Shown: positions 45,064 through 53,685 of the stretch, piece after piece
How positions within the stretch are numbered: position 1 is the stretch's first letter
Layout of the letters: each line of letters starts with the position of its first letter
Source of the DNA: Epilithonimonas caeni DSM 17710
GTDB taxonomy: Bacteria > Bacteroidota > Bacteroidia > Flavobacteriales > Weeksellaceae
DNA: 64,000 bases
Assembly (NCBI RefSeq): GCF_000426465.1
Contig: NZ_KE384527.1
Span: 1 to 64,000 of the forward strand
Direction of reading: 5' to 3'
The notes under the pieces: generated by a model
What the model was told of the DNA's origin: nothing
Seen by the model: only the letters and a program-made list of their open reading frames with translations
Databases searched by the model: none
Program-made: the position numbers and the translations under genes

Positions 45064-45122
45064 ACTAAAATAAAGAAGCAAATCTTTGTAAATTTTACTT
45101 TTTACATAATACAAATTTGAAA

Positions 45123-46334
45123 ATGAATATGGAAAAAACGATTGTCTGCATCTCCTGTTATTACAAAGGTTACGATTTTATGGACGAGTGCAAAAAACTC
45201 GGCAACAAAGTCATCTTGATCACATCGGAAAACCTGAAAGAAAAGAATTGGCCTTGGCACGCTATCGACGAGGTTTATTATATGCCGGAGCTTGAACCTT
45301 CGGTTTGGAATCTTGACCATCTTGTACAGGGATTCGCTTATTTGATGAAAAATCATCAGATCGATGCTGTGATTGCATTGGATGATTTCGATGTGGAAAA
45401 AGCGGCAATGATTCGCGAAACTTACCGTATTCCGGGAATGGGACAGACAACGCATCGTTATTTCCGGGATAAGCTGGCAATGCGCCAACAGGCCAAGGAC
45501 AACGGAATCTCTGTACCGGAATTTTCCTCGATTTTCAATGATGCAAAACTTCATCAGTTCACGCAGGACGTTCCCGGTCCTTGGGTTCTGAAACCTCGTT
45601 CCGAAGCTTCAGCAAGCGGAATCAAGAAAATCAATTCTGTTGATGAACTTTGGCCGGCTGTAGAAAATCTTGGCGATGAACGATATAAATTCCTCTTAGA
45701 ATCTTTCAAACCTGGCGATGTTTATCACGTGGATTGCTTGGTTTACAATAAGAAAATCGTGTTTTCCTGCTTTTCAAAATATCTTTCTCCACCGATGAAA
45801 GTGTCTCACGAAGGCGGTGTTTTCCGCACAAAAACTTTGGATAAAAATTCTGAGGAAGCAAAAGGTTTGGACCAGATCAACAAACAAGTGCTGGATAAAT
45901 TCGGAATCCAAAACGGTGCAACACACAGCGAATATATCAGAGGAACAGATGGAAGATATTATTTCCTGGAAACGTCTTCCAGAGTTGGCGGTGCGCACAT
46001 TCCGGATATGGTGGAAGCGGCGACCGGTGTTAATATCTGGAGAGAATGGGCGAAACTGGAAAATGCTCTTTTAGACGGAACCCAATATTCGGTTGAAGAA
46101 ACTCAGAATTTATTTGGTGGATTGATCGTGGCTCTAGCAAAAGACAAACATCCTGACACCCACAATTTGCAAAGTGACGAAGTGGAAAAATTCCTGCCAA
46201 TCGATTATCATATCGGGATCGTTTACAAGGCAAAAACTGCAGATATCATCGAGGAAAGATTGGACCAAGCAGCAGAAGTTGTCACAGAACAGATTCTGAA
46301 TATTCTTCCGCCGAAAGATAAACCAACAAGTTAG
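45123..46334 (+). CDS. ATP-grasp ligase, carbamoyl-phosphate-synthetase-like (first of three)
   Basis: The start is the ATG at 45123 (an ATG at 45129 is also possible), 403 aa. Family motifs run FRDKLAMRQQAKDNGI, WVLKPRSEASASGI (ATP lysine about 160) and FLETSSRVGGAHIPDMVEAATG (Mg2+-binding Glu/Asn-equivalent region about 285). It belongs to the ATP-grasp fold enzymes joining a carboxylate to an amine through an acyl-phosphate. The substrate is unknown. The gene lies at the start of a run of ligase and amidotransferase genes on the same strand, followed after 77 bases by a hydrolase. Confidence 0.88.
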   Translation: MNMEKTIVCISCYYKGYDFMDECKKLGNKVILITSENLKEKNWPWHAIDEVYYMPELEPSVWNLDHLVQGFAYLMKNHQIDAVIALDDFDVEKAAMIRETYRIPGMGQTTHRYFRDKLAMRQQAKDNGISVPEFSSIFNDAKLHQFTQDVPGPWVLKPRSEASASGIKKINSVDELWPAVENLGDERYKFLLESFKPGDVYHVDCLVYNKKIVFSCFSKYLSPPMKVSHEGGVFRTKTLDKNSEEAKGLDQINKQVLDKFGIQNGATHSEYIRGTDGRYYFLETSSRVGGAHIPDMVEAATGVNIWREWAKLENALLDGTQYSVEETQNLFGGLIVALAKDKHPDTHNLQSDEVEKFLPIDYHIGIVYKAKTADIIEERLDQAAEVVTEQILNILPPKDKPTS

Positions 46335-46338
46335 ATTG

Positions 46339-46362
46339 GTCTTCGAGAACCTCAGACTGACA
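46339..46362 (+). repeat. 24-base element, one arm of an inverted pair
   Basis: GTCTTCGAGAACCTCAGACTGACA differs at only a few positions from the reverse complement of bases 48256-48279. The pair flanks the esterase and second ATP-grasp genes. Confidence 0.7.
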
Positions 46363-46411
46363 ATTTTTAATTAATCTTTTATCAATTATCATTCATCAAT
46401 TATAAAACAAG

Positions 46412-47125
46412 ATGCCTCAAATAACACATACAGATTATTATTCGCACATTCTTGGAATGAGCCTTCAGGTGGAAGTTACAGGACATTTCGGTTACCCGAT
46501 CATTATGTTCCCAACTTCTCAGGGCTCTTATACCCAGAATGCCGATTTCCATTTGAACGGAAGCATTTCCCATTTCACAGACAATGGAATTTTGAAATTA
46601 TTCAATGTTCAGACAATTGATAAATTCAGTTTTTATGACAAAGGAATTTCACCTTATGAAAGAATCAGAAATTACGAAATGTATGTCCAGTTTTTGGTTC
46701 AGGAGTTCATTCCTTATATCCAAAGAACTCATAACACACATCGTGTAGCTGTTGCAGGTGCAAGTTTTGGAGGTTATCACGCTGCAAATTTTGCCTTTAG
46801 ATTTCCGGATCTGGTCTCGCATCTTTTCTGTTTGTCAGGCGCATTTTCTATACGAAGTTTTATGGATGGTTATGATAATGATCTGATCTATTTCAATTGT
46901 CCTGACGAATTTGTAAAACACGATGCTGCTTGGCGATACAAACACATGCACATTGTTCTCAGCACATCCGACCAGGATATTTGTTTGGAACCAACCAGAA
47001 AAATGGCAGGAATCTTAACCGAAAAAGGAATCAATCATTGGTATGATGAGCAAAAATGGATAAACCACGATTGGGTGCTTTGGCGAATGGTTTTCCCGAC
47101 TTTCATCGGAAGGTTTTTCGGATAA
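46412..47125 (+). CDS. Alpha/beta-hydrolase of the esterase family, amidoligase cluster
   Basis: The 237-aa protein is a compact alpha/beta hydrolase with nucleophile elbow VAGASFGGYHAANFAF (Ser about 117), an acid candidate in LSTSDQDIC and histidine in NHDWVLWR. No signal peptide. It groups with putative esterases of the esterase D type that are common in flavobacteria. Placed between two ATP-grasp genes, it may hydrolyse or transfer an ester or peptide intermediate. I infer this from the operon only. Gene spacing is 77 bases upstream and 110 downstream, so each member may also have its own promoter. Confidence 0.85.
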   Translation: MPQITHTDYYSHILGMSLQVEVTGHFGYPIIMFPTSQGSYTQNADFHLNGSISHFTDNGILKLFNVQTIDKFSFYDKGISPYERIRNYEMYVQFLVQEFIPYIQRTHNTHRVAVAGASFGGYHAANFAFRFPDLVSHLFCLSGAFSIRSFMDGYDNDLIYFNCPDEFVKHDAAWRYKHMHIVLSTSDQDICLEPTRKMAGILTEKGINHWYDEQKWINHDWVLWRMVFPTFIGRFFG

Positions 47126-47235
47126 TATCCTTCGTTTAAATAAATGAAACAACCAAAGAATAATTTTAAATTAATAAAATAAACATACAAATTTCAGACA
47201 TCCAGCATCGGACTTCTGACCAAAAACAAAACATT

Positions 47236-48186
47236 ATGGCAAAAAAAATTGGAATTTTATTCGGGATGGAAGACACATTTCCTTGGGCATTTATCGATAA
47301 AGTCAATGAACTGGGCAAAGGAGAATATATCGCAGAACCTGTCCAAATCGACAAACTGGAACAAGGTGCTGATTATGGTTATGCCGTGATTATCGACAGG
47401 ATTTCACAAGACGTTCCTTTCTACAGAGCTTATCTTAAAAATGCTGCAGTTAACGGAACTTACGTTATCAATAATCCATTTTGGTGGAGCGCAGATGAGA
47501 AATTTTTCAATAATGCATTGATGTCAAAAATTGGGATTCCGTTGCCGAAAACTGTCTTGCTGCCTTCTCACGAAAGGCCAACCAACACTTCGGAAACATC
47601 TTTCAGAAACCTGAAATTCCCTCACGACTGGGAATACATTTTTAATTATATCGGATTTCCGGCCTATATGAAACCTCATGACGGCGGTGGCTGGAGAAAT
47701 GTTTACCGAGTTGAAAATCCGGAAGATATGTGGGCAAAACACGCTGAGACCGAACAATTGGTAATGATGGTCCAGGAAGAAATTGTTTTCGAGGATTATT
47801 ACCGGGTTTATTGCCTGGGCAGAAAGTATGTTCACATTATGCCATACGAACCAAGAAATCCACATCATCTGAGATACGCAACAACCCATAAAACAGAAGG
47901 AAAAGAACTTGAAAAATTATTGAAAACAATTACAGATTATACGATTAAAATGAATGAAGCACTTGGCTACGATTTCAACACAGTGGAGTTTGCTGTGAGA
48001 GACGGGATTCCTTATGCGATTGATTTCTGTAATCCTGCTCCGGATGCGGATAGAAACTCTGTCGGCGAGGAGAATTTCCAATGGATTGTTGAACACGCTG
48101 CTAAATTAGCGATTGAAAAAGCCAAAGATTACAAGCCCGGAAAAATCAATATCGATTGGGGAAAATTTGTAACCAATAAACTTTAA
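47236..48186 (+). CDS. ATP-grasp ligase, RimK-like (second of three)
   Basis: The 316-aa protein has a substrate-binding N-terminal part (KKIGILFGMEDTFPWAF), then MSKIGIPLPKTVLLPS, FPAYMKPHDGGGWRNV (ATP lysine about 154), MVQEEIVFEDYYRVYCLG (purine hinge), and the metal-binding strand VEFAVRDGIPYAIDFCNPAPD. These are full ATP-grasp features of the glutathione-synthetase/RimK sort, and the enzyme should be active. It likely forms a peptide bond in a two-step reaction with the following YbdK-like ligase. Flanked by an inverted pair of 24-base repeats. Confidence 0.9.
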   Translation: MAKKIGILFGMEDTFPWAFIDKVNELGKGEYIAEPVQIDKLEQGADYGYAVIIDRISQDVPFYRAYLKNAAVNGTYVINNPFWWSADEKFFNNALMSKIGIPLPKTVLLPSHERPTNTSETSFRNLKFPHDWEYIFNYIGFPAYMKPHDGGGWRNVYRVENPEDMWAKHAETEQLVMMVQEEIVFEDYYRVYCLGRKYVHIMPYEPRNPHHLRYATTHKTEGKELEKLLKTITDYTIKMNEALGYDFNTVEFAVRDGIPYAIDFCNPAPDADRNSVGEENFQWIVEHAAKLAIEKAKDYKPGKINIDWGKFVTNKL

Positions 48187-48199
48187 GAAATATTTTAAA

Positions 48200-48280
48200 A
48201 CACTTCGACGGAGTTTATATTGAACGAAGTCGAAATGCTCAGTATGACACTGCAATGTCAGTCTGAGGCTATCGAGGACA
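48200..48280. repeat. Flavobacterial intergenic repeat containing the second arm
   Basis: The element has CTTCGACGGAG, GAACGAAGTCGAAATGCTCAG, and TGTCAGTCTGAGGCTATCGAGGAC (48256-48279). The last is the inverted partner of 46339-46362. Such GTCTGAG-type units are dispersed in Chryseobacterium-like genomes as far as I recall. Confidence 0.65.
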
Positions 48281-48320
48281 TTCAAAATAGACTAACTTTA
48301 TCAAACACAAAGAAAAAAAT

Positions 48321-49424
48321 ATGCACAAATTCACAATAGGTGTGGAAGAAGAATACCAGATCATCGATGCGGAAAGCCGCGATCTGGTTTCTCACGTTTC
48401 CAAAATCATTGAAGGAGGAAAAGCCGTTCTAAGCGAAAACTTAAAACATGAGATGCACGAGTCTGTCGTAGAAATGGAAACAGGCATCTGTGAAAATATC
48501 CAGCAGGCTCGCCAGGAGCTGACCGACCTTAGAAGACATCTCGTAAAAACGGCTCACGACCAAGGTTTGCGGGTTTCCGGCGGTGGAACGCATCCATTCT
48601 CGCATTGGAAGGATAATATCATTACAAAAGATGCGCGTTACGATAAAATCGTGAGCGATATGGGTGATGTTGCAAGGTCCAATCTGATTTTCGGATTGCA
48701 TGTTCACATCGGGATTCCTGACCGTGAAGAAGGTATCAGGATTCAGAATGTGATGCGTTATTTTCTCCCGCACGTTTACGCTTTGTCAACCAACTCTCCG
48801 TTCTGGGTTGGAAGATTGACCGGTTTCAAATCTTACAGACAGGAAGTTTTTGCTAAATTCCCAAGAACGGGATTACCAAGTTATTTCAGCAGTGTGGCAG
48901 AATTTGATGCGTATGTCAATCTGATGGTGAAAACCGGAACGATTGATAATGCGAAGAAAATCTGGTGGGATTTGAGAGTTCATCCGTTCTACCCGACCAT
49001 CGAATTCAGGATTTGCGATATGCCTTTGACGATTGATGAAACGGTTTGTCTCGCGGCAATTATGCAGGCTTTGGTGGCAAAAGTTTACAAAATGCACCAG
49101 CAGAATACAAGTTACAGAAGTTACAGAAGACTGCTTCTGACAGAAAACAAATGGCGCGCTTCCAAAGACGGAATTGATGCACATCTGATTGATTTCGGGA
49201 AAGAGGCAAGCGTTCCATATCGTGACCTTTTGGAAGAATTGCTATTATTCATAGATGATGTAGTGGACGATTTGGGTTGCAGAAAAGAAGTTGAATACGC
49301 AAGAGAAATTGTCAAAAACGGAACCGGCGCTGACAGACAACTGAAAGTTTTCCACGAAAGTGGCGGCGATATGAAGAAAGTGGTGGATTATATGATTTAT
49401 GAGACTGAAAAAGGACTTTTGTAA
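48321..49424 (+). CDS. Carboxylate-amine ligase, GCS2/YbdK family
   Basis: The 367-aa protein opens with FTIGVEEEYQIIDAESRDLVSH, the signature of GCS2/YbdK (glutamate-cysteine ligase family 2). Other landmarks are LKHEMHESVVEMETGIC, SGGGTHPFSHW, FGLHVHIGIPDREEG (metal ligands) and WWDLRVHPFYPTIEFRICDMPL. YbdK forms a peptide-like bond between glutamate and an amine using ATP. It is the most firmly identified member of the cluster. The real second substrate cannot be told, but glutamate is likely the donor. 134 bases separate it from the ATP-grasp gene. Confidence 0.93.
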   Translation: MHKFTIGVEEEYQIIDAESRDLVSHVSKIIEGGKAVLSENLKHEMHESVVEMETGICENIQQARQELTDLRRHLVKTAHDQGLRVSGGGTHPFSHWKDNIITKDARYDKIVSDMGDVARSNLIFGLHVHIGIPDREEGIRIQNVMRYFLPHVYALSTNSPFWVGRLTGFKSYRQEVFAKFPRTGLPSYFSSVAEFDAYVNLMVKTGTIDNAKKIWWDLRVHPFYPTIEFRICDMPLTIDETVCLAAIMQALVAKVYKMHQQNTSYRSYRRLLLTENKWRASKDGIDAHLIDFGKEASVPYRDLLEELLLFIDDVVDDLGCRKEVEYAREIVKNGTGADRQLKVFHESGGDMKKVVDYMIYETEKGLL

Positions 49425-49535
49425 ATTATGAGTTATGAATTTTTGATAAGTTTTTTATTAATTGTAGAACTATAATTAAATTACCCAATTAATATTTTTA
49501 GAATTTTATTAACTTTTCATCAATTCTAGATTCCG

Positions 49536-49543
49536 TATTTTTG
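49536..49543 (+). promoter_or_regulatory. Possible -7 promoter box before the amidotransferase gene
   Basis: TATTTTTG matches TAnnTTTG and lies 9 bases before the ATG at 49553. No good TTG was seen at the usual spacing, so the call is weak. Confidence 0.35.
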
Positions 49544-49552
49544 TAAAAAATT

Positions 49553-50395
49553 ATGAATATGAGTAAAAATGATGTAAGAATTGCACTTCTTGATATGAAT
49601 AATAATCATCCGAATCAAGGGATGAGAAATATAAAAGAGCTGTCGAAGGCGTTTCAGGAGCATTCGGAATACGAAGTTTCTGTAGATGTTTTTGATGTTC
49701 GTTATAAAAATGAAATGCCAAATATTGCAGATTTTGACATTTTCATCTCTTCCGGAGGACCGGGAAATCCACATCGTGAAGGCTACGAATGGGAACAGAG
49801 ATTTGCTGATTTTCTGACGCAGATCTGGGAGCACAATAAAACCAATGAGCAGAAAAAATATTTGTTTTTGGTTTGCCATTCTTTCCAATTGGCGGTGATC
49901 CATTTCGGGATTGCGAATGTCTGCAAGAGAAAATCGTATTCGTTTGGCGTGATGCCAATTCATAAATCGGAAGACGGCGAAAAGGAATTTTTATTTAAAA
50001 ATCTGGCCGACCCTTTCTACGGCGTAGATTCCAGAGCTTACCAATGTATTGAGCCAAACCAGGAACGACTGGATGAGCTGGGAATGAAAATCGTGGCTCT
50101 GGAAAAAATCCGCCCAACAGTTCATTTGGAAAGAGCTATGATGGCCGTTCGTTTTTCTGATGAGATTTTTGGGACTCAGTTTCATCCGGAAGCCGACCCA
50201 CTTGGTTTCATCAAAAATCTGGAGGACGAAAAAAATAAAACAGCGATGATTGAAACTTTCGGGATGGAAAAATATCTCGAAACGATTGACAGAATGGACG
50301 ATGACGATAAAATTGTCTTGACAAGAGCTCAAATTATCCCAAGATTTTTGCAACTGGCCTCTGAACAAATTACTAAAAAATTAGTGTTTGGTTAA
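49553..50395 (+). CDS. Class I glutamine amidotransferase-like protein
   Basis: The 280-aa protein has a class I glutamine amidotransferase domain with FISSGGPGNPH (oxyanion region), the nucleophile in LVCHSFQLA (Cys108) and the His-Glu pair in FGTQFHPEADPLGF (His211, Glu213). All three catalytic residues are present, so it should release ammonia from glutamine. An unusual feature is a C-terminal extension of about 60 residues rich in acidic and Met residues (IDRMDDDDKIVLTRAQIIPRFL). It can supply ammonia to one of the ligases in the cluster for making an amide. Confidence 0.9.
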   Translation: MNMSKNDVRIALLDMNNNHPNQGMRNIKELSKAFQEHSEYEVSVDVFDVRYKNEMPNIADFDIFISSGGPGNPHREGYEWEQRFADFLTQIWEHNKTNEQKKYLFLVCHSFQLAVIHFGIANVCKRKSYSFGVMPIHKSEDGEKEFLFKNLADPFYGVDSRAYQCIEPNQERLDELGMKIVALEKIRPTVHLERAMMAVRFSDEIFGTQFHPEADPLGFIKNLEDEKNKTAMIETFGMEKYLETIDRMDDDDKIVLTRAQIIPRFLQLASEQITKKLVFG

Positions 50396-50468
50396 TGGTT
50401 GACTATTGATAGTTTTTTATTTTAAAACTAACAACCTTCACCAAACAACTACCAACAAAAATTAAACT

Positions 50469-51650
50469 ATGATCCCAAAATACAGAACTCAATTCAATGG
50501 AGAATTTTCTCAGGAAAAATATCAAAAAGTCAACGAATTAATAAAAGAGAAATGCGGTCACGAAGCCGCTTTTCGACTTTCTGAGAGTCCGATTTTCTTA
50601 ACTAAGGATTTTCAACAAAAGTTGGATGATGCGTCTCAATCGATTATTTCGCAAATAAAGGAAATGTCTGATGAAGAACTCAATAAAGCGATTCCTGCGA
50701 ATTGTAATGTCCCGAATGACACCAAAAAACCACATTTTGTTGCGATAGATTTTGGAATTTGTCAGGATGAAAATGGAAATGTAATTCCACAATTAATAGA
50801 ATTGCAGGCTTTTCCGAGTTTGTTTGGTTTTCAGAAATTGTTTGAAGAAGTGATCACCGAAGTTTATCCTTTTCTGAACGAATTGAAAAACTCACTTCCG
50901 AAAGATGAATACATCCAAAAACTGAAAAAGGTTATCGTTGGAAACGAAAATCCTGAAAATGTGATTCTCCTGGAAATCTACCCTGAGAAACAAAAAACAG
51001 CAATTGATTTCGTTTTGACGGAGCAATATCTTGGTATCAAAACGGTTTGTCTGACGAAAATCAAAAAGGGAGGAAAAAAGTTATTCTATGAAAATGATGG
51101 AAAATTGATTCCTATCAACCGAATTTACAATCGTGTGATCTTTGATGAACTGGATAAGATCGAAGGATTGAAAACTGAATTTGATTTCCGGGAAGATGTG
51201 GATGTAGAATGGATCACACATCCGAACTGGTTTTTCAAAATCTCAAAATATATTCTTCCAAAACTGAAACATGAGTTTGTCCCGAAAAGTTATTTCCTAT
51301 CTGATTTTCCTGAAACTGAACAACTGGATAATTTTGTTCTGAAACCTCTTTTCTCATTTGCAGGAAGCGGCGTAAATCTGAATCCGACCCAGGAAGTCAT
51401 CAATAAAATTGACGATAAAGAAAATTATATCCTTCAAAGGAAAGTGACTTACGCACCACTTTTTGAAGACATCAACGGCGAATTTTCCAAAGCTGAAATC
51501 CGTTTGCTTTTTGCGTGGAATCCCGATAAAGAAGACCCTGAACTTCTCGTAAATCTTGTGAGAATGACCAAAGCTGCAATGGTGAATGTGGATTTTAATA
51601 AGAAAGATGCAATCTGGATTGGGAGTTCTATGGCTTTTTTCGAGAAATAA
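50469..51650 (+). CDS. Divergent ATP-grasp-like protein (third of three)
   Basis: The 393-aa protein does not match a named family in my memory. Its C-terminal half looks like an ATP-grasp nucleotide-binding part: NFVLKPLFSFAGSGVNLNP (lysine plus glycine loop, about 298-315), ENYILQRKV (hinge), SKAEIRLLFAWNP and VNLVRMTKAAMVN. The N-terminal part has FVAIDFGICQDENGN and LIELQAFPSLFGFQ, reminiscent of circularly permuted ATP-grasp or glutathionylspermidine-synthase-like enzymes. It closes the amidoligase gene run, 73 bases after the amidotransferase. Functional status is uncertain, but the conserved glycine loop argues for ATP use. Confidence 0.65.
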   Translation: MIPKYRTQFNGEFSQEKYQKVNELIKEKCGHEAAFRLSESPIFLTKDFQQKLDDASQSIISQIKEMSDEELNKAIPANCNVPNDTKKPHFVAIDFGICQDENGNVIPQLIELQAFPSLFGFQKLFEEVITEVYPFLNELKNSLPKDEYIQKLKKVIVGNENPENVILLEIYPEKQKTAIDFVLTEQYLGIKTVCLTKIKKGGKKLFYENDGKLIPINRIYNRVIFDELDKIEGLKTEFDFREDVDVEWITHPNWFFKISKYILPKLKHEFVPKSYFLSDFPETEQLDNFVLKPLFSFAGSGVNLNPTQEVINKIDDKENYILQRKVTYAPLFEDINGEFSKAEIRLLFAWNPDKEDPELLVNLVRMTKAAMVNVDFNKKDAIWIGSSMAFFEK

Positions 51651-51657
51651 TTTTACA

Positions 51658-52299
51658 ATGAAAATAAACAATTATATCGAAATTATAAGTAAATTAAATC
51701 CTTTAGAAGAATCAAAATTCGAATATAAAAGTACAGTTTGGCATAAACTTAACGAAGATTTAAAAAAATATCTTTTTGATTTTGAAAACAAACCTGTAAG
51801 TAGAAAAGCAGTAATTGAAAGTTTCAAAAACTATTATATTGGAAAAGTACATTTTAGTGTTCCTTTTGGACTAACAATGGTTTGGGGGTTTGGTGATACT
51901 GGATATGGAACATATAGAACAAATAGTTATTACTCACAGGATAATCACAAAATTTTTATAGAGAATTCATTTAAGTTTGTTGCTAATAATCAAATTGAAA
52001 ATGCTTATAAAGAATTGCAAAAAATAAAAGGGTTAAATATTAGTTATATTTCTAAACTTTTATATTTTGCATCTCGAGCTCAGAATCATCAATCTTATTG
52101 TTTAATATATGATATTAGAGTTGCAAAATCTTTAGTGAAATTAAACTGTCCTGAAGAAATTTTCGAAATATTGGACATAAAACCCTCGAATAAATATATT
52201 CATTATAATAAATACAACATTCTAATACATAAAGTAGCTAAAGAGAATAATGTTTCTGCGGAAGCTTTAGAAATGTTTTTATTTAATCAGTCTTTTTAA
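51658..52299 (+). CDS. OGG/HhH-GPD-fold-like protein, AT-rich
   Basis: I choose the ATG at 51658 (MKINNYIEII), 7 bases after the upstream stop; longer frames overlap that gene. The 213-aa product has ELQKIKGLNISYISKLLYFAS and YCLIYDIRVAKSLV, which recall the helix-hairpin-helix and aspartate regions of 8-oxoguanine-glycosylase-fold proteins found in scattered bacterial genomes. The order of segments fits, but the lysine/aspartate catalytic pair cannot be confirmed. Its base composition is visibly more A+T-rich than the genes on both sides, which hints at separate acquisition. Confidence 0.55.
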   Translation: MKINNYIEIISKLNPLEESKFEYKSTVWHKLNEDLKKYLFDFENKPVSRKAVIESFKNYYIGKVHFSVPFGLTMVWGFGDTGYGTYRTNSYYSQDNHKIFIENSFKFVANNQIENAYKELQKIKGLNISYISKLLYFASRAQNHQSYCLIYDIRVAKSLVKLNCPEEIFEILDIKPSNKYIHYNKYNILIHKVAKENNVSAEALEMFLFNQSF

Positions 52300-52348
52300 A
52301 TCCATAAATTTTATCTGGCGTATTTTTTGAACAGAGTCCTAAAAAACG

Positions 52349-53035
52349 ATGTTCGATTTCAAACAAATTCTATTAGGCTCAGAAGAATGGACCTTCCTTT
52401 TGGAAACGGTTCTAAGAACCGGAATAATGTTCTTCGTTATCATTTTCGGACTTCGGCTTTTGGGAAAACGAGGTGTGAAACAATTATCAGTTTTTGAGCT
52501 GGTTGTCATCATTGGACTTGGCTCCGCTGCCGGCGACCCGATGTTTTACAAAGATGTTGGAATAATGCCTGCTATTGTGGTCTTCACAATGATCATTAGC
52601 TTATACACCATTATCACTTACCTGATCGGAAAAAGCAAAAAATTTGAAAAGCTGGTTGAAGGTAAGCCGATTTGTTTGATTCAGGATGGTGTTTTTTGCA
52701 TTGATGATTTCCGAAAAGAATCGCTTGGTGAAGACGAATTCTTTGCCGAGTTGAGGCTGAAAGGTGTTTCTCAGCTTGGCCAGGTTGAAAAAGCAATTGA
52801 GGAAATTTCCGGCGAAATAAGTGTATTTTATTACGATAATGCCGATGTAAAATATGGTTTACCGATATTACCGAATTCTTTGGAAAAACCGTTTAAAACA
52901 TTTGCTAAAGACACTCACTATTCCTGTACATTTTGTGGTTACACGCAAGAATTCAAAACCGGAGAACAAGGCAATTGTAAAGTCTGCAAAAATGATGAAT
53001 GGGTAGAATCTTCCAATAAAAAGAGAATATCTTAG
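52349..53035 (+). CDS. DUF421 (YetF-like) membrane protein with zinc-ribbon-like tail
   Basis: The 228-aa protein has three transmembrane segments (about residues 18-40, 47-64 and 70-93). A DUF421 cytoplasmic domain follows, with KLVEGKPICLIQDG and FFAELRLKGVSQLGQVEKAI. Family members of the YetF type affect sporulation and membrane stress in Bacillus. The C-terminal 50 residues add two CxxC pairs (CTFCGYTQ, CKVCKNDEW), which look like a rubredoxin-type or zinc-ribbon knuckle. Its stop codon overlaps the stop codon of the convergent HAD gene. Confidence 0.88.
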   Translation: MFDFKQILLGSEEWTFLLETVLRTGIMFFVIIFGLRLLGKRGVKQLSVFELVVIIGLGSAAGDPMFYKDVGIMPAIVVFTMIISLYTIITYLIGKSKKFEKLVEGKPICLIQDGVFCIDDFRKESLGEDEFFAELRLKGVSQLGQVEKAIEEISGEISVFYYDNADVKYGLPILPNSLEKPFKTFAKDTHYSCTFCGYTQEFKTGEQGNCKVCKNDEWVESSNKKRIS

Positions 53036-53685
53036 ATCAACTCCAGTTCTTCTACTTTTAATTCATTAAAATGATGAATGACCAAATCTGCAGTTTCGTA
53101 ATTCTGATCTTTACTGTTCTCGCTTTTGTAACCAACACAGAAAATTTCGGCAGCATTGGCGGCCTGGATTCCATTGGTGCTGTCTTCTATAATAATGCAC
53201 TCGGATTTAGTATTTCCGGAAAGTCTTTGTGCTTCTATGAAAATAGCAGGATTTGGTTTTGATTCGGGGAAATCTTCGCCACTTACAAGATGTGAAAAAA
53301 AAGGAAATAGATCAAATCGCGTGAAAACCCTGTCAATTGTAGATTTTGCGGCAGAAGACGCCAATATCAATTGAAAATTAGCTGCAAAAAGATCTTTGAT
53401 CAGGACTTCTACGCCATCTAATAATTTCAAAGCCGGGTCAGAATCGAACAAATTGTAAAACAGGGTTCTTTTCCTTTGAATCAACTCTTCAACATTGATA
53501 TCGATTCCGAAAATCTCTTTGATCATTTGATAGACATTTCGTGTAGATTTTCCTGTAAATCTTGAGAATAACTCTGCATCCACATCGATATCCAGTTCTT
53601 TAAAATGTTGATAATAAGCTTTTTTATGGAGCGGTTCTGTATCCACAATCACGCCGTCCATATCAAAAATAACCGTATTCTTCAT
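53032..53685 (-). CDS. HAD-IA hydrolase (beta-phosphoglucomutase-like)
   Basis: The 217-aa protein has all HAD motifs: I FDMDGVIVDTEPLHKKAY (Asp8, Asp10), II LILASSAAKST, III SKPNPAIFIEA, and IV IIIEDSTNGIQAA. The helical cap of about 70 residues is of the beta-phosphoglucomutase type. It acts on a phosphorylated sugar or small metabolite. The gene is convergent with DUF421 with overlapping stop codons, so transcription runs into the other gene on both sides. A minus-strand TATTTTTG at 53767-53760 might be its -7 element. Confidence 0.93.
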   Translation of the reverse strand: MKNTVIFDMDGVIVDTEPLHKKAYYQHFKELDIDVDAELFSRFTGKSTRNVYQMIKEIFGIDINVEELIQRKRTLFYNLFDSDPALKLLDGVEVLIKDLFAANFQLILASSAAKSTIDRVFTRFDLFPFFSHLVSGEDFPESKPNPAIFIEAQRLSGNTKSECIIIEDSTNGIQAANAAEIFCVGYKSENSKDQNYETADLVIHHFNELKVEELELI

